From assembly GCF_001905095.1 (NCBI RefSeq), contig NZ_LWLS01000062.1:62001-126000 (forward strand): DNA of 64,000 bases, given 5' to 3'. Source of the DNA: Micromonospora sp. CB01531. GTDB taxonomy: Bacteria > Actinomycetota > Actinomycetes > Mycobacteriales > Micromonosporaceae. Below are positions 34,515 to 44,500 of this stretch, one piece after another (positions within the stretch are counted from its first letter, which is position 1; each line of letters begins with the position of its first letter). Position numbers and translations under genes: made by a program. The notes below the pieces were generated by a model. It searched no databases, was not told the origin of the DNA, and saw nothing but the letters and a program-made list of their open reading frames with translations.

Positions 34515-34943
34515 GTGAGCGTGCAGGAGTCAACGTTCCGCGGCTTCGCCAACCCCGTCGACCCCTCGCCGGCGGAGCTGCGGGCCTGGGCGTACCAGCC
34601 GGACTCCGTACCGCTGGCCTCCATGCCCCCGGACTGGGATCTGCTGGTCGCCGGTGACCACCTGGTGCACACGCTCTTCCAACTCGCCATGGACACGGCC
34701 TGCCCGGCCCGCCGGTTCGCCCTGCACTGTCTCTACATCTACGCCGCCGACGGCATCCGCACGAACTTCCGGGCCCACCCGAAGCGCCGCTTCCGCAAAC
34801 TCGTCGAGCAGGCCGAGCGGACCGGGGACGAGCTGATGCGCAACTGGGCGCACAACAGCCGGGTGCTGCTCGCCCGGCCGGACCTCTTCGCCTACCGCGA
34901 CTGGTGCGAGGGCGGCCTGGTCCGGGAGAACCGCCGCCTCTAG
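34515..34943 (+). CDS. Conserved hypothetical protein
   Basis: A 142-residue soluble protein from GTG 34515, with GGAAGG 7 nt upstream. Sequence: TFRGFANPVDPSPAELRAWAYQPDSVPLASMPPDWDLLVAGDHLVHTLFQLAMD, then CPARRFALHCLYIYAADGIRTNF and a Lys/Arg-rich helix (AHPKRRFRKLVEQAERTG). Trp, His and Asp residues are plentiful. I believe it is widespread among actinomycetes but know no function. About 170 bp of apparently non-coding DNA separate it from the antiporter gene. Confidence 0.7.
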   Translation: MSVQESTFRGFANPVDPSPAELRAWAYQPDSVPLASMPPDWDLLVAGDHLVHTLFQLAMDTACPARRFALHCLYIYAADGIRTNFRAHPKRRFRKLVEQAERTGDELMRNWAHNSRVLLARPDLFAYRDWCEGGLVRENRRL

Positions 34944-34955
34944 TACGCAAAGAGG

Positions 34956-34987
34956 TGGCGGGGCACCCCCCCCGGTGCGCCCCGCCA
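34956..34987. terminator. Bidirectional terminator before the giant hydrolase 3' end
   Basis: Stem TGGCGGGG...CCCCGCCA (34956-34963 / 34980-34987) with an inner CACC/GGTG pairing and a two-base bulge, between converging genes. Confidence 0.7.
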
Positions 34988-35002
34988 GTCATCGAGCACC
35001 CG

Positions 35003-38000
35003 CTACGGGTGCACCACCAGGTTCCCGCCGTCGATAGCGGTCGTCGGATCCGCGGTCAGCGGATCCCCAGGCTGGGTGTCGTACACGACCTTCCCGGTCG
35101 CGATCTCCCACACCTTCACCCGGATCCGATCCGGGCCGCCGACCACGGCGCCGTCCGCCACGCTCACCAGGAACGCATAGCCGCTGCGCCCACCGAGCGT
35201 GCCGGTGCCCTGGTACTCCGCCCGGCCCGATTCGACGGCCAGCCACTCGTAGCTGGTGCTGTGCAGATCCAGTCCGGTGGCCCGCACCGACAGCTGGGTC
35301 TCCCCGCTCGGCGTGGTCGCGTCCTTGCCGTACGGGGCGACGAAGCCCAGGGAGGCCTTCTCCTCGCCCACGGTCAGCCGGACACCCCCGGTGACGAAGC
35401 CCCCGTTCGGGTCGTACACGACCACGTACGCGTCGACATCCCCCACCGTGACCGTGCTCCCGCTGCCACCCTCGTCGTCGGTGACGGTGAGCTGCAGCGG
35501 ATACACCCCCGGCGTCGTGAACGTCCGGGTGGCCGCCACCGTTCCGGAACCGTCCCGCTCGACGACCGTGCCCGGCACCGCCACGCCGTCCACCAGCCAC
35601 TGCGCCGTGTGGGTGTCCTCCCGGCCCGAGTCGGTGAACGACCCGGCCACCCGCACCTCCGTGCCCACCGGCACGATCAGGCCCGACGTGGGTGCGTCGA
35701 TGCGTACCCGCGGTGCGGCGTTGAGCACGACGACCCGGATGGTCGCGCTGTCCGTACCCCCTCGGCCGTCGTCCGCACGGAGCACGATGGTGTGCTCACC
35801 GTCCTCGGCGTACGTGTGGTCGAGGACGAACCGGCCGTCCGGGCCCAGGGTCGCCCCCTCGCCCGTACCGTCGCCGTAGTCCACCGTCACGCTGACGACG
35901 TCGCCGTCCGGGGCGGTGACCGAGCCCTGGATCGACAGCGGCTCGCCCTCGGCCGGCGTGGCGGCCGGCGGCATCCACTCCAGGTGGGGTGCCTCGTTGC
36001 GGGAACGGACGGTCACCGTGAAGGTCGCCGTGCCGACGCCGCCGTCGTCGTCACGGGCGGTCACCGTCACGCGGTACGTGCCGGCTGCGGCATAGCCGTG
36101 CGAGAGCGCGAAGGTACGGTCCGGGCCGGTCGGCAGCGGCTGGGCACCGGTGCCGTCGCCGTAGTCCACCGTCGCGGTCACGGTGTCCACGGGGCTCGGG
36201 TCGGTGACCGAGCCGCTCCGGGTCAGCGTGCCGCCCGGCTCCAGGGTCACGTCCGACCCGGCCGAGACCGTCGGGGCGACGTTCAGCACGGTGAACGGCG
36301 CGGGGGCGAAGCCCGCCTCACCCTTGCTGTCCGTCACGATCACGGCCGCCGTGTCCGAGAAGTTGTCGGCGTACGTCCAGGTCGCCGTCACCGTCCCGCG
36401 ACCCTCCTTCTCCACCACCTTCGCCGGGATCGGTCCGGGCATCGGCTGGCGCGGCCAGACCACCTGTGCGGTGTGCGTGTCGGTGGTGTCTGCGTCGGTG
36501 AACGGCACGGTGAGGACGACCTCGGAGCCTTCCGGCACGCTCACCGGGTCAGGGGACGTCACTTCCGGCCGGGCGTTCGCCGCGATGCCGTTACCGTCGA
36601 CCGCCACGGTCAGTGTGGTCACCTCGGTGGTGATCTTCACGGTGCCGGTACGCGCGCCCAGGGCGGCCGGCGTGAAGGTCACCTGCACGGGGCACGACGC
36701 TTCGGGTGCCAGGCTGGCCGGGCAGGTGGTCGACGCCGCGAAGTCGCCGGTCGCGGAGACCCCGGCCACCCGCAGCGGCACGTTGAGCCGGTTGGTCAGC
36801 GTGACTGCGGACGGGTAGCTGGTCGAGCCCAGCCGCTGGTCCCAGAACTTCAGCGCGGTCTTGTCGAGCAGCTGGACCACTCGAGTCGTGGCCGTCGCGG
36901 CGTCGTTGTCGCGGTGCAGGTCGGGAACCGGGCGGGACCAGGCCTGCGCCGTCGCGGTCAGCGCGGTGTCGGGTTCGGCCGCGACCGTGCCGCGCACCGT
37001 GAGCTGCACCGACTCCCCGTCGGCCAGCTCGGGCAGGACCACCGAACGCAGGGTCGCGTCGGCGTCACAGGACACCCCGGTGCTCACCGTGCAGCCGGTG
37101 ATGGTGACGCCGTCGGGCAGCAGCGTCTCCAGGTGTACGGCGGTGGCCGTGTTCGGGCCGGCGTTGGTCACCGTGGTCGTCCAGGTGACCGGGGCCCCCG
37201 GGGCCGTGGTGGCCGCCGAGACGGTCTGCTTGACGTCGAGGTCGGCGGTCGCCGTGACCGGCGTCAGCAGCAGGGCCCGAGCCACCCGCAGCACCGTCTT
37301 CGGGTCACCGGGCTTGCGGGTGGTCACCGATCCGTTCACCAGGATCTGTCCACGTTCGTTGACGTCCACGGCCGAGGTCAGGCCCACACAGGGCGAGCTG
37401 TACACCGCCTCGCCCTCGCCCTGGCACGCACCGCCGGCCAGGCTGGCCAGCTCGTACTTGACGCCGTTCTGCCAGAGCACGGCCCGGCCGGTCGAGTCCC
37501 ACGAGAGGGTCTGCCCGGTGCCGACCACCAGCCCAGACTCGTTCACCGCGTACGCGATGCCCCGCCCGAGGTCCGTGGTCTTTCCGTCCCGGGAGACGAA
37601 GGCATTCATCTGGCCGTAGGTCTGCAGGGTGCAGACCTCCCCGACCACGGTGCCGTTGTCGGCGATGTCGTGTGCCCGACTGCCGTTGTTCCGCGCGCAG
37701 GATTCCGGGACGGTGACCGGGCTGACCTCGCCGTCGGCCCAGATCGCCGCCCGCCAGCCGTCCGGCACGTACTCGTGCCCGACCACCGCCCCGGAGGCGT
37801 TGATGCCGGCCCGGGTGGGTGCGGTCTCGAACGCGATGTCCTGCGTGGCGTCCGTACGCTCGCCCGAGGCGTTCCAGCGGACCGCCCACCACCGGTAATC
37901 CCAGTCGGGGTCCTGCTCCATCGAGTGACCGACGATCTCGCCGTCGTCGTTGACTCCGTACGCGCTGGCGAAGCCGCCGCCGACCGCGTCGGGCATGCTG

Positions 38001-41000
38001 GGCAGTGCGGTCATCCGGCCGTCCGCCCAGCGGAAGGCGTGCCAGCCGTCCTTGTGGTCGCTGCCGCGGGCGACCTCCTCGCTGGTGCCGACCACGACGC
38101 CGTCGTTGTTGATGTCGCCGGCGAAGCTTATGCACTGCCCGTCCTCGCCGCCGCTCGTGGTGCAGGGCAGGGTGCCGAGGTTGCGCATCGTCCCGTCCTC
38201 CCACAGGAAGGCGCGGGCGGTCTTGCTGCCGTCCCGGCGGACCACGATCGTCCGACCGACCACCTGGCCCTTGTCGTTGAGCGCGACACCCTCGACTGCG
38301 TCCTGCGGGTCCGGGGAGAGGCTGCCCAGATCGGTGATGGCGTAGGTCAGGAAGCGGGCCACCACCACGTGGTCCCGGTCCATCTTCAGCTTCAGGTCCC
38401 GGGTCATGCCCGCGGGCTTGCCGTCCACGGTCCACCCCTGGAACAGGAAGCCGGGCTTCGGCGTGGCGTGCACGGTCACCTCCGTGCCGGCCGGGTACTC
38501 GTCCTGCTGCGGCTCGACGGTCACCTGGCCGCCGGGCCCCGCCTCTGCGGACAGGGTGTAGGAACCGGTGTCGACCAGCTCGACCTCGATGGCGGTACGA
38601 CCCACCCGGGTGCCCCGGTCGGACTTCGCCATGACGACGATCGAGTGCGGGCCGGCGCCCAGGACCGTGCTGGAGGCGTACACCCCGTCACCAGCGGCAC
38701 CAGCGTCGTGGTTGCCATCGTCGTGCAGGGCCAGCTCGGCGCGGTCGCCACGCTCACCGAGCAGCACCGCGTCGACGTCGGCCCCCGGCACGGCGGTGCC
38801 GTCGTTGTCGAACCGGGCGGACACCCGCACGGTGCCGTCCGCGGCGACCTGCTTCGCCGTCACCTCGACGGTGAGCGGGTTGCCGGCGATCCAGGCGCTC
38901 AGCGGCACCCGTACCTCGCCGCTGCCGGTGTTCGTCAGCCGCAGCGTCCAGCGACCGGCGGCGGGGTCGTCGACGACGAGCCCACGGAAGGGCTGGTCGG
39001 CGTCGGCCGCAGCCGGCGAGTTGCCGCGCGTCGCGCCCGACGGGTCGAGCAGGGTGAGGCCGACCGACGGTGGTGCCATGGCGACCACGCCGGCCTGTTC
39101 ACCGGTGGGTACGTCGAGCGGGACGTCGACCGTCGCGCCGGCCGGGACGGCCGGGGAGGCGGCGCCGATCCCCTGCGGGGCCACGACCGGGGCCTGGTCC
39201 TCACCCGGAACCAGGTTGGTGCGGTCCGGGGTGTCGTTCTGCCGGGGGTCGCGGGCCAGGCGGGGCAGGACGTACGAGGTGAAGTCGGAGGCCTCCTCGG
39301 TCATCCCGGTGTGGAAGGTGTCGCTCTCTGGCACATCGTCGTAGATGTACCGGGCGCTGCCCCGGGTGACGACGCCGTCGCCAACCCCGTGGAAGTAGCA
39401 GGGCACCACGTGTCCCACCCCGACCATGTTGGAGAAGGTCACCCCGCGCCGGTCCGTGATGTTCGGATTGAACGAGGTGGCGGCGTACGCAGTGCTGAGC
39501 TGCTGGGTGGCCGGCATCAGCGGGGCCTGCTCACCGGCGATCGCCGCGGTGTCTAGGACGAGGTCCGCGCAGGGCGAGCCCATGTTGGGCGTACCCATCA
39601 TGATCAGCCGGTTGATCACCGGGCGGGAGTCCTTCGACTCCGGCATCAGCTCCTGCACGTACCAGCGGGAGATGAGCCCGCCCATCGAGTGGGCAACGAT
39701 GTCCACGTGCCAGGCGTCGGTACGGTTCCGGACGCCCTCAATGTAGGCCGCCTCCTGCCGCGCGTTCTCCGAGACGGTGTTGGTCCGCTCGAACGGCGCG
39801 TCCAGCGAGCCGGTCTTGAGCACGCCCACCTCCTGCCCGTCGCCGACCGCCCAACCGTGCAGCAGCGGGTGCGCCGATTCGAGGAACGGCTGGTACTTGC
39901 CCCAGGACGAGGCGGCGTTGCTCTTGTAGCCGTGGACCAGGATCACCGGACGCGGCTTCACCAGTAGCGGGATCTCCTTGGCGTCGCGGACCTTGTCCGA
40001 CACGCGCAGCCGGACGACCAGGCGTCGCGGATCGGGGTGGGCGCTGCCGTCGCGATTCCACGCCAGGGCGGCGGTGTCCCAGCGGAACTGGCGGGTCACG
40101 CTCTCCCTCGGGTCGAGCACGTCGAGCCGCTTGCCGTTCTCCACCACCTCGCCGGTCTCGGCGTCGACGAGTTCGATGGAGGTGATGCTGGCCAGCTCGC
40201 TGCGGTTGGTGGCCCGCACGGTCACCCGGACAGTGTTCCCGTCGGTGGTGCCGTTCCGGGTGGCGTCCACCCACGTGCCACTCGGGTACTCCTGGTGCTC
40301 GACGCGGACACTGTCGAGCACCGGCCCGTCGCCGAGGTCCATGATGAACGCGTGCCGCTCCCAGTCGCCGTTGCGGCGGCCGTAGCCGCTGATCTGCCCG
40401 GCGTCGTTGATGCCGGTGGCCGCGACCAGTTCCCAGCCGCTCCCCTCGGGCAGCAGGGTGTTGAGGTCGGTGACCGCGCCGTCCTGGAACAGCGCCGCGT
40501 GGTCGTACGTGAGGTTCAGCATCCGGATCGCGCCGACGCCGGCACCGGCCTCGTTGATCGCGTTGATCTCACCGCCGTAGCTGGTTCGATAGAGGACCGG
40601 CCTGCCGTCGGCCTGCCAGATGACCGGCTGGTGCCCGCCACTGCCGGGTGAGCCACCCCAGCCGGCGACCTGACCGGCGTTGTTGACGTCGAAGGCCTGC
40701 GAGCGCCCGCCGAGCGGGGAGCCCAGGCCGTCGTCGGCGGAGATCGGCTCGCCGGGCTTCGTCCGGAAAGCGCGCGGCGACAGCACGTCCGGGTCCGGGT
40801 CGGTGTCGGAGACACCGACGACCACGCCGGCGTCGTTGACCCCGTCGGCGTGGGTCTGCCCGCCGCCGAGGCTGCCCAGCCGCAGCACCTTGCCCTGCGG
40901 GTCCCGGACCCAGTCGCCCCCGGCGACGAAGCCGGTGTCGCTGATCGCCTCCGCACTCAGCAGGTCGAGCTTGGTGACCGCGCCGTCGCGGTAGAGGAAC

Positions 41001-41395
41001 GAGCCGGCGCTCTCACCGGAGGCGGTCCAGAAGCCCACCGCGTCGCCGGCGTCGTTCACGTCCCGGGTGGTGCTGCCCCCCGCGGTCCGAATGAGGGGAT
41101 GCAGGTCGACCGGGGGCTTTCCGGCCTGGAGAAGCAGGGCGCTGGTGTGCGAGTCGACCCCCTCGACCCACCGCCCGGCGGCGACTAGCCCACCGTCGTT
41201 GAGTTCTCCGACGAAGCTGCTCACGTCGTTGAGCCGACCCATGTTGCCGAGGTCGACGATGGTGACGGCGGGGATGGCGGTGGTCGTGGCCGCGGCTGCC
41301 GGCAGCGGTGACGGCACCGACCAGAGCAGGGGCGCGGCAACCACGCCGGCGAGCAGCGCGGCGAGGCGTCGGCGGGCGGACAGGGTGATGGACAT
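35003..41395 (-). CDS. Giant secreted multidomain hydrolase: two HAF propellers, lipase-like domain, PKD domains
   Basis: A 2130-residue exported protein. Signal peptide at 1-36. HAF-type propeller 1 at about 43-350 has repeated VNDAGxVVG/INDAGQISG. An alpha/beta hydrolase at about 475-720 has oxyanion loop VILVHGYKSN and nucleophile Ser570 in DIVAHSMGGLIS. Beta-sandwich modules follow. An InlB-B/bacterial-repeat unit lies near 960-1000 (YPAGTEVTVHATPKPGFLFQGW). HAF propeller 2 is at about 1020-1370. DUF11-like and ASPM-type Ig units span 1385-1600. Three PKD-like domains span 1705-1980 (VTVDYGDGTG). A C-terminal beta domain completes it. No sorting signal or anchor is visible, so it is probably released. 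ATG 41395 is preceded by four 11-bp-phased repeats and the SARP regulator gene. The substrate is unknown; lipid or ester hydrolysis is inferred. Confidence 0.85.
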   Translation of the reverse strand: MSITLSARRRLAALLAGVVAAPLLWSVPSPLPAAAATTTAIPAVTIVDLGNMGRLNDVSSFVGELNDGGLVAAGRWVEGVDSHTSALLLQAGKPPVDLHPLIRTAGGSTTRDVNDAGDAVGFWTASGESAGSFLYRDGAVTKLDLLSAEAISDTGFVAGGDWVRDPQGKVLRLGSLGGGQTHADGVNDAGVVVGVSDTDPDPDVLSPRAFRTKPGEPISADDGLGSPLGGRSQAFDVNNAGQVAGWGGSPGSGGHQPVIWQADGRPVLYRTSYGGEINAINEAGAGVGAIRMLNLTYDHAALFQDGAVTDLNTLLPEGSGWELVAATGINDAGQISGYGRRNGDWERHAFIMDLGDGPVLDSVRVEHQEYPSGTWVDATRNGTTDGNTVRVTVRATNRSELASITSIELVDAETGEVVENGKRLDVLDPRESVTRQFRWDTAALAWNRDGSAHPDPRRLVVRLRVSDKVRDAKEIPLLVKPRPVILVHGYKSNAASSWGKYQPFLESAHPLLHGWAVGDGQEVGVLKTGSLDAPFERTNTVSENARQEAAYIEGVRNRTDAWHVDIVAHSMGGLISRWYVQELMPESKDSRPVINRLIMMGTPNMGSPCADLVLDTAAIAGEQAPLMPATQQLSTAYAATSFNPNITDRRGVTFSNMVGVGHVVPCYFHGVGDGVVTRGSARYIYDDVPESDTFHTGMTEEASDFTSYVLPRLARDPRQNDTPDRTNLVPGEDQAPVVAPQGIGAASPAVPAGATVDVPLDVPTGEQAGVVAMAPPSVGLTLLDPSGATRGNSPAAADADQPFRGLVVDDPAAGRWTLRLTNTGSGEVRVPLSAWIAGNPLTVEVTAKQVAADGTVRVSARFDNDGTAVPGADVDAVLLGERGDRAELALHDDGNHDAGAAGDGVYASSTVLGAGPHSIVVMAKSDRGTRVGRTAIEVELVDTGSYTLSAEAGPGGQVTVEPQQDEYPAGTEVTVHATPKPGFLFQGWTVDGKPAGMTRDLKLKMDRDHVVVARFLTYAITDLGSLSPDPQDAVEGVALNDKGQVVGRTIVVRRDGSKTARAFLWEDGTMRNLGTLPCTTSGGEDGQCISFAGDINNDGVVVGTSEEVARGSDHKDGWHAFRWADGRMTALPSMPDAVGGGFASAYGVNDDGEIVGHSMEQDPDWDYRWWAVRWNASGERTDATQDIAFETAPTRAGINASGAVVGHEYVPDGWRAAIWADGEVSPVTVPESCARNNGSRAHDIADNGTVVGEVCTLQTYGQMNAFVSRDGKTTDLGRGIAYAVNESGLVVGTGQTLSWDSTGRAVLWQNGVKYELASLAGGACQGEGEAVYSSPCVGLTSAVDVNERGQILVNGSVTTRKPGDPKTVLRVARALLLTPVTATADLDVKQTVSAATTAPGAPVTWTTTVTNAGPNTATAVHLETLLPDGVTITGCTVSTGVSCDADATLRSVVLPELADGESVQLTVRGTVAAEPDTALTATAQAWSRPVPDLHRDNDAATATTRVVQLLDKTALKFWDQRLGSTSYPSAVTLTNRLNVPLRVAGVSATGDFAASTTCPASLAPEASCPVQVTFTPAALGARTGTVKITTEVTTLTVAVDGNGIAANARPEVTSPDPVSVPEGSEVVLTVPFTDADTTDTHTAQVVWPRQPMPGPIPAKVVEKEGRGTVTATWTYADNFSDTAAVIVTDSKGEAGFAPAPFTVLNVAPTVSAGSDVTLEPGGTLTRSGSVTDPSPVDTVTATVDYGDGTGAQPLPTGPDRTFALSHGYAAAGTYRVTVTARDDDGGVGTATFTVTVRSRNEAPHLEWMPPAATPAEGEPLSIQGSVTAPDGDVVSVTVDYGDGTGEGATLGPDGRFVLDHTYAEDGEHTIVLRADDGRGGTDSATIRVVVLNAAPRVRIDAPTSGLIVPVGTEVRVAGSFTDSGREDTHTAQWLVDGVAVPGTVVERDGSGTVAATRTFTTPGVYPLQLTVTDDEGGSGSTVTVGDVDAYVVVYDPNGGFVTGGVRLTVGEEKASLGFVAPYGKDATTPSGETQLSVRATGLDLHSTSYEWLAVESGRAEYQGTGTLGGRSGYAFLVSVADGAVVGGPDRIRVKVWEIATGKVVYDTQPGDPLTADPTTAIDGGNLVVHP

Positions 41396-41441
41396 GCGGG
41401 TCTCCGGGCATGGTGAGGCAACCTGCGAACCCTGTCAGCCG

Positions 41442-41482
41442 GCGCTTGCGCAGCGCTTGCTGCGCGCTTGCTGAGCGCTTGC
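41442..41482 (-). promoter_or_regulatory. Four 11-bp-phased direct repeats, candidate SARP operator
   Basis: GCGCTTGC begins at 41442, 41453, 41464 and 41475: four perfect copies with an exact 11-bp period. On the minus strand they read GCAAGCGC toward ATG 41395. SARP/BTAD regulators recognise heptamer repeats at 11-bp spacing just upstream of -10 regions. The gene upstream encodes a SARP. A single inverted GCAAGCG lies at 41492-41498. Confidence 0.8.
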
Positions 41483-41534
41483 TGGAACCGTGCAAGCGAT
41501 GGGCGACACCTCGCCCACCGCCTCGGACCTGCGG

Positions 41535-44500
41535 TCAGGCGGGCCGGTCCACCGAGTACAGCGGACGGGGCCCGCGCAGCCGATCCACGAAAAGGGCGGC
41601 ACCCTGCTGCTGCCCGATCTCCAGCCCACGCCGCACGGCGGCGGACGCCGCCTCGCCGTCACCCAGCCGCTCCAGCGCCCGGGCCCGCAATCGGTACAGC
41701 TCGACCAGGAAGAACTCCTCGCCGTTGCGGTGCGACGCCTCGATGCCCCGGTCGATCGTGGCCAGCGCCTGATCGGGACGGCCGGCGAGCAGTTCCAGCT
41801 CGCCAAGCACCCCGAGCAGCAGGTGGCTGAACATGGCTCCCGCCCCGGCGAACACCTCGACCGCGGTCCGGACCTCGTCCATCCCGGCGGGATCGCCGCC
41901 GCGTACGCGGCCCCAGCCGAGCGGGCCGAGGGAGAACGCTTCGAGCTGGGCGAAGCCGCGTTCCCGGCAGATCGCGAGGCCCTCGGCCGCCGCGTCGAAC
42001 GCGCCCGCCGCGTCGTCGAGCCACAGCCGCCGCCACGACTCCAGCACCTGCAGGTACGCCTTCGTGTACGGATCACCCAGCTCTTTGCCGCGCCGGCGCG
42101 CCGCCGCGGCCGTCTGCCCCGACTCCTCCCGGAGGCCGAGCATCGCCAGCACGATGGAGAGCCAGCCCCGGCTGGTGGCCGCGGGGTGCTGGAGGAAGAT
42201 GTCCAGCCGCACGGCCTCGGCGTGCCGGTCGGCGAGCGGTACGCACGCCTCCAGTTCCGCCCGGGCCTCGGCGAGCCGGCCCTGATGCCAGCGGACCTGC
42301 CCCCGCGCGTGCAGGGCCGCGATGCGTAGCATGGCGTCGTCCCGCTCGACGGCGGCCAGGTCCAGCTCCACCACGGCCAGGTCGGCGTCGCCGATGCGCC
42401 CGCTCACCAACGCCGTGCCCCAGATCCCCCAGAGCGCGGAGAGCAGGTCGTCCACCGAGCCCGCCGCGCGGGACAGCGCAAGCGCGAGGCGGCGCTGCTC
42501 GGCGACGGCTGGCGCGTCGTAGCCCAGGGAGAGCGTGAGCAGCGAACCGAGGGCGGTGCGGGCCTGCAGCTCCAACTCCCGGCCCGGCTGGCCGGGCACC
42601 AGGACGATCCGGTCCAGCGCGGCCCGTAGATGCCGCTCGGCCTCGTCGAAGCCCCAGCGGCCACGGGCGTGTTCCGCGGCCAGCAGCGTGTGCTCGACAC
42701 ACCGCTGGGGGTCGGTGCCGCTGGCGGCCAGGTGGTGGGCCAGCACGGCCGCGTGCTCCGGCAGGCGATCCGGATACCGGGTCTCGATCGCGGCGGCCGC
42801 GCGGTCATGCAGCCGGGCCCGGCGGGACCGGGGCACCTCGGCGAGCAGCGTCTCCTGGACCAGAGCGTGCGCGAAACGGAACCGCGGGACCGCGGCCGCC
42901 TCCTCGCTGAGCAGACCCGAGCGCAGGGCCCGGTCCACGGCCGCGTCGATGGCCGGCGCGGGTACCCCGGAGACCGCCTCCAGCAGCGGCAGGTCGAAGA
43001 CCCGCCCGGCCACCGCGGCGGCCTCGAGCACCGTCCGGTCCGCCTGCTCGACCCGGCGCAACCGCCGGGCCACCGCCTCGCGGATCCCCTGTGGCACGAC
43101 GGGGTCGTCGAGGACCGCGTCGGGGCCGCCGAGACGGACCACCTGGGTGATGAAGAAGGGGTTGCCGTCGGTGCGTGCCGCCACCGCGCTCGCCACCTCC
43201 GGCGTCACCGGTCGACCCGTCGCCTCGGCGATGTACGTCCGTACGTCCTCCGCGCGGAGGCCGTGGAGGGTGACCCGGTGGGCCCCGACCCGGGCGAGAC
43301 CGGCGAGCAGATGCCCGCTCGGGTCGTCGGCGACGTCGTTCGGCAGCCGCACCGTGGCCACGATGGCGACCGGCACCTCGCGTAGGTGGGCGGCGACAAG
43401 TTCGAGCAGGTAAAGCGACTCCTGGTCGGCCCAGTGCAGATCCTCGAGCACGACGAGCAGCGGTCGGCGCCGGGCGGCCGCGGCGAGCAGCGCCACGACG
43501 GCGTCGACGAGTTGGGCGCGGGCCTGGGCCGGGCTGGTCGTGTCGAGGCCCGCGTCGCGGGCGTCCGGGTCCGGCAGCAGGAGCGCTGCCGGGGCGGCCC
43601 GCCCGGACAGCAACTCCCTCCCGTCCGGGCCGTCCTCGACGATGTCGCGCAGCGCCTGCGTCCACGGCCACAGGTCCGGCGCGCCCTCGTGCTCCCAGCA
43701 GCGGCCCCACACGACGAGAGCACCCGCGGCGGTGGCGTGTACCGCGGCCTCCTCCGCCAACCGGGTTTTGCCGATGCCCGCCTCGCCGGTCAGCGTGACC
43801 ACGGTGGTGACGCCGGCCCAGGCGGCGGCGAGCGCAGTGTCGAGGCGGGCCAGTTCCTCGTCGCGCCCCACCACGGGAGCCCGGGTCGGCGGCGCGACCG
43901 TTGGCCGGGCCGGCCTGGCGGGTGGGGCGGCGGGAGCCGGCTCGGCGGATTGCGGGCCGCGGGCCGCGGGTTGGGTGGCCCCAGCCGACCCGGAGGTTTG
44001 CGCGACCCGACCCGGCACGGCGGGTGGCGAGATACGGGCCGGAGCGGCGATGCCGACGGCGACCGGCAGATCGAGCACCGCGTCCTGGCGCAGCATCCGC
44101 TCGTACAGCTGCTGCAGCTCCCGGCCAGGGTCGACGCCGAGCTCCTCGGCGAGCAGGCTCCGGCCCTCGACGTAGATCGCGAGCGCCTCGGCCTGCCGAC
44201 CGCTCCGGTAGAGCGCGAGCATCAGTGCGCCGCGCAGCCGCTCCCGCAGGGGCGCGCCGGTCACCGCGGCGAGCAGCTCGTCGGCGAGCCGCGCATGCCG
44301 GCCGACGGCGAGGTCGAGTTCGGCCGCGAGTTCCCGGGCCGACCAGCGCCCCTCGTCCAGTCGCACCGCCTCCGTCCGTACCGCCGGCACCGAGACGTCG
44401 GCGTAGGCCGGGCCCCGCCACAGGGCGAGTCCCTCGTCGAGCAGCTGGCGGGCGTCGGCGAACCGGCCGGCGTCGCGCAGCTCATGGGCGGCACGTACGG

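Noticed and set aside
34904..39556. 1550-codon open frame on the plus strand
   Set aside because: It is antisense to the giant hydrolase gene and reads as Arg/Gly/His/Val-rich low complexity without any domain; a GC-rich shadow frame.
41442..41482. Repeats as a replication iteron or attachment site
   Set aside because: There is no replication or integrase gene nearby. The 11-bp phasing and the adjacent SARP gene fit a regulator site better.
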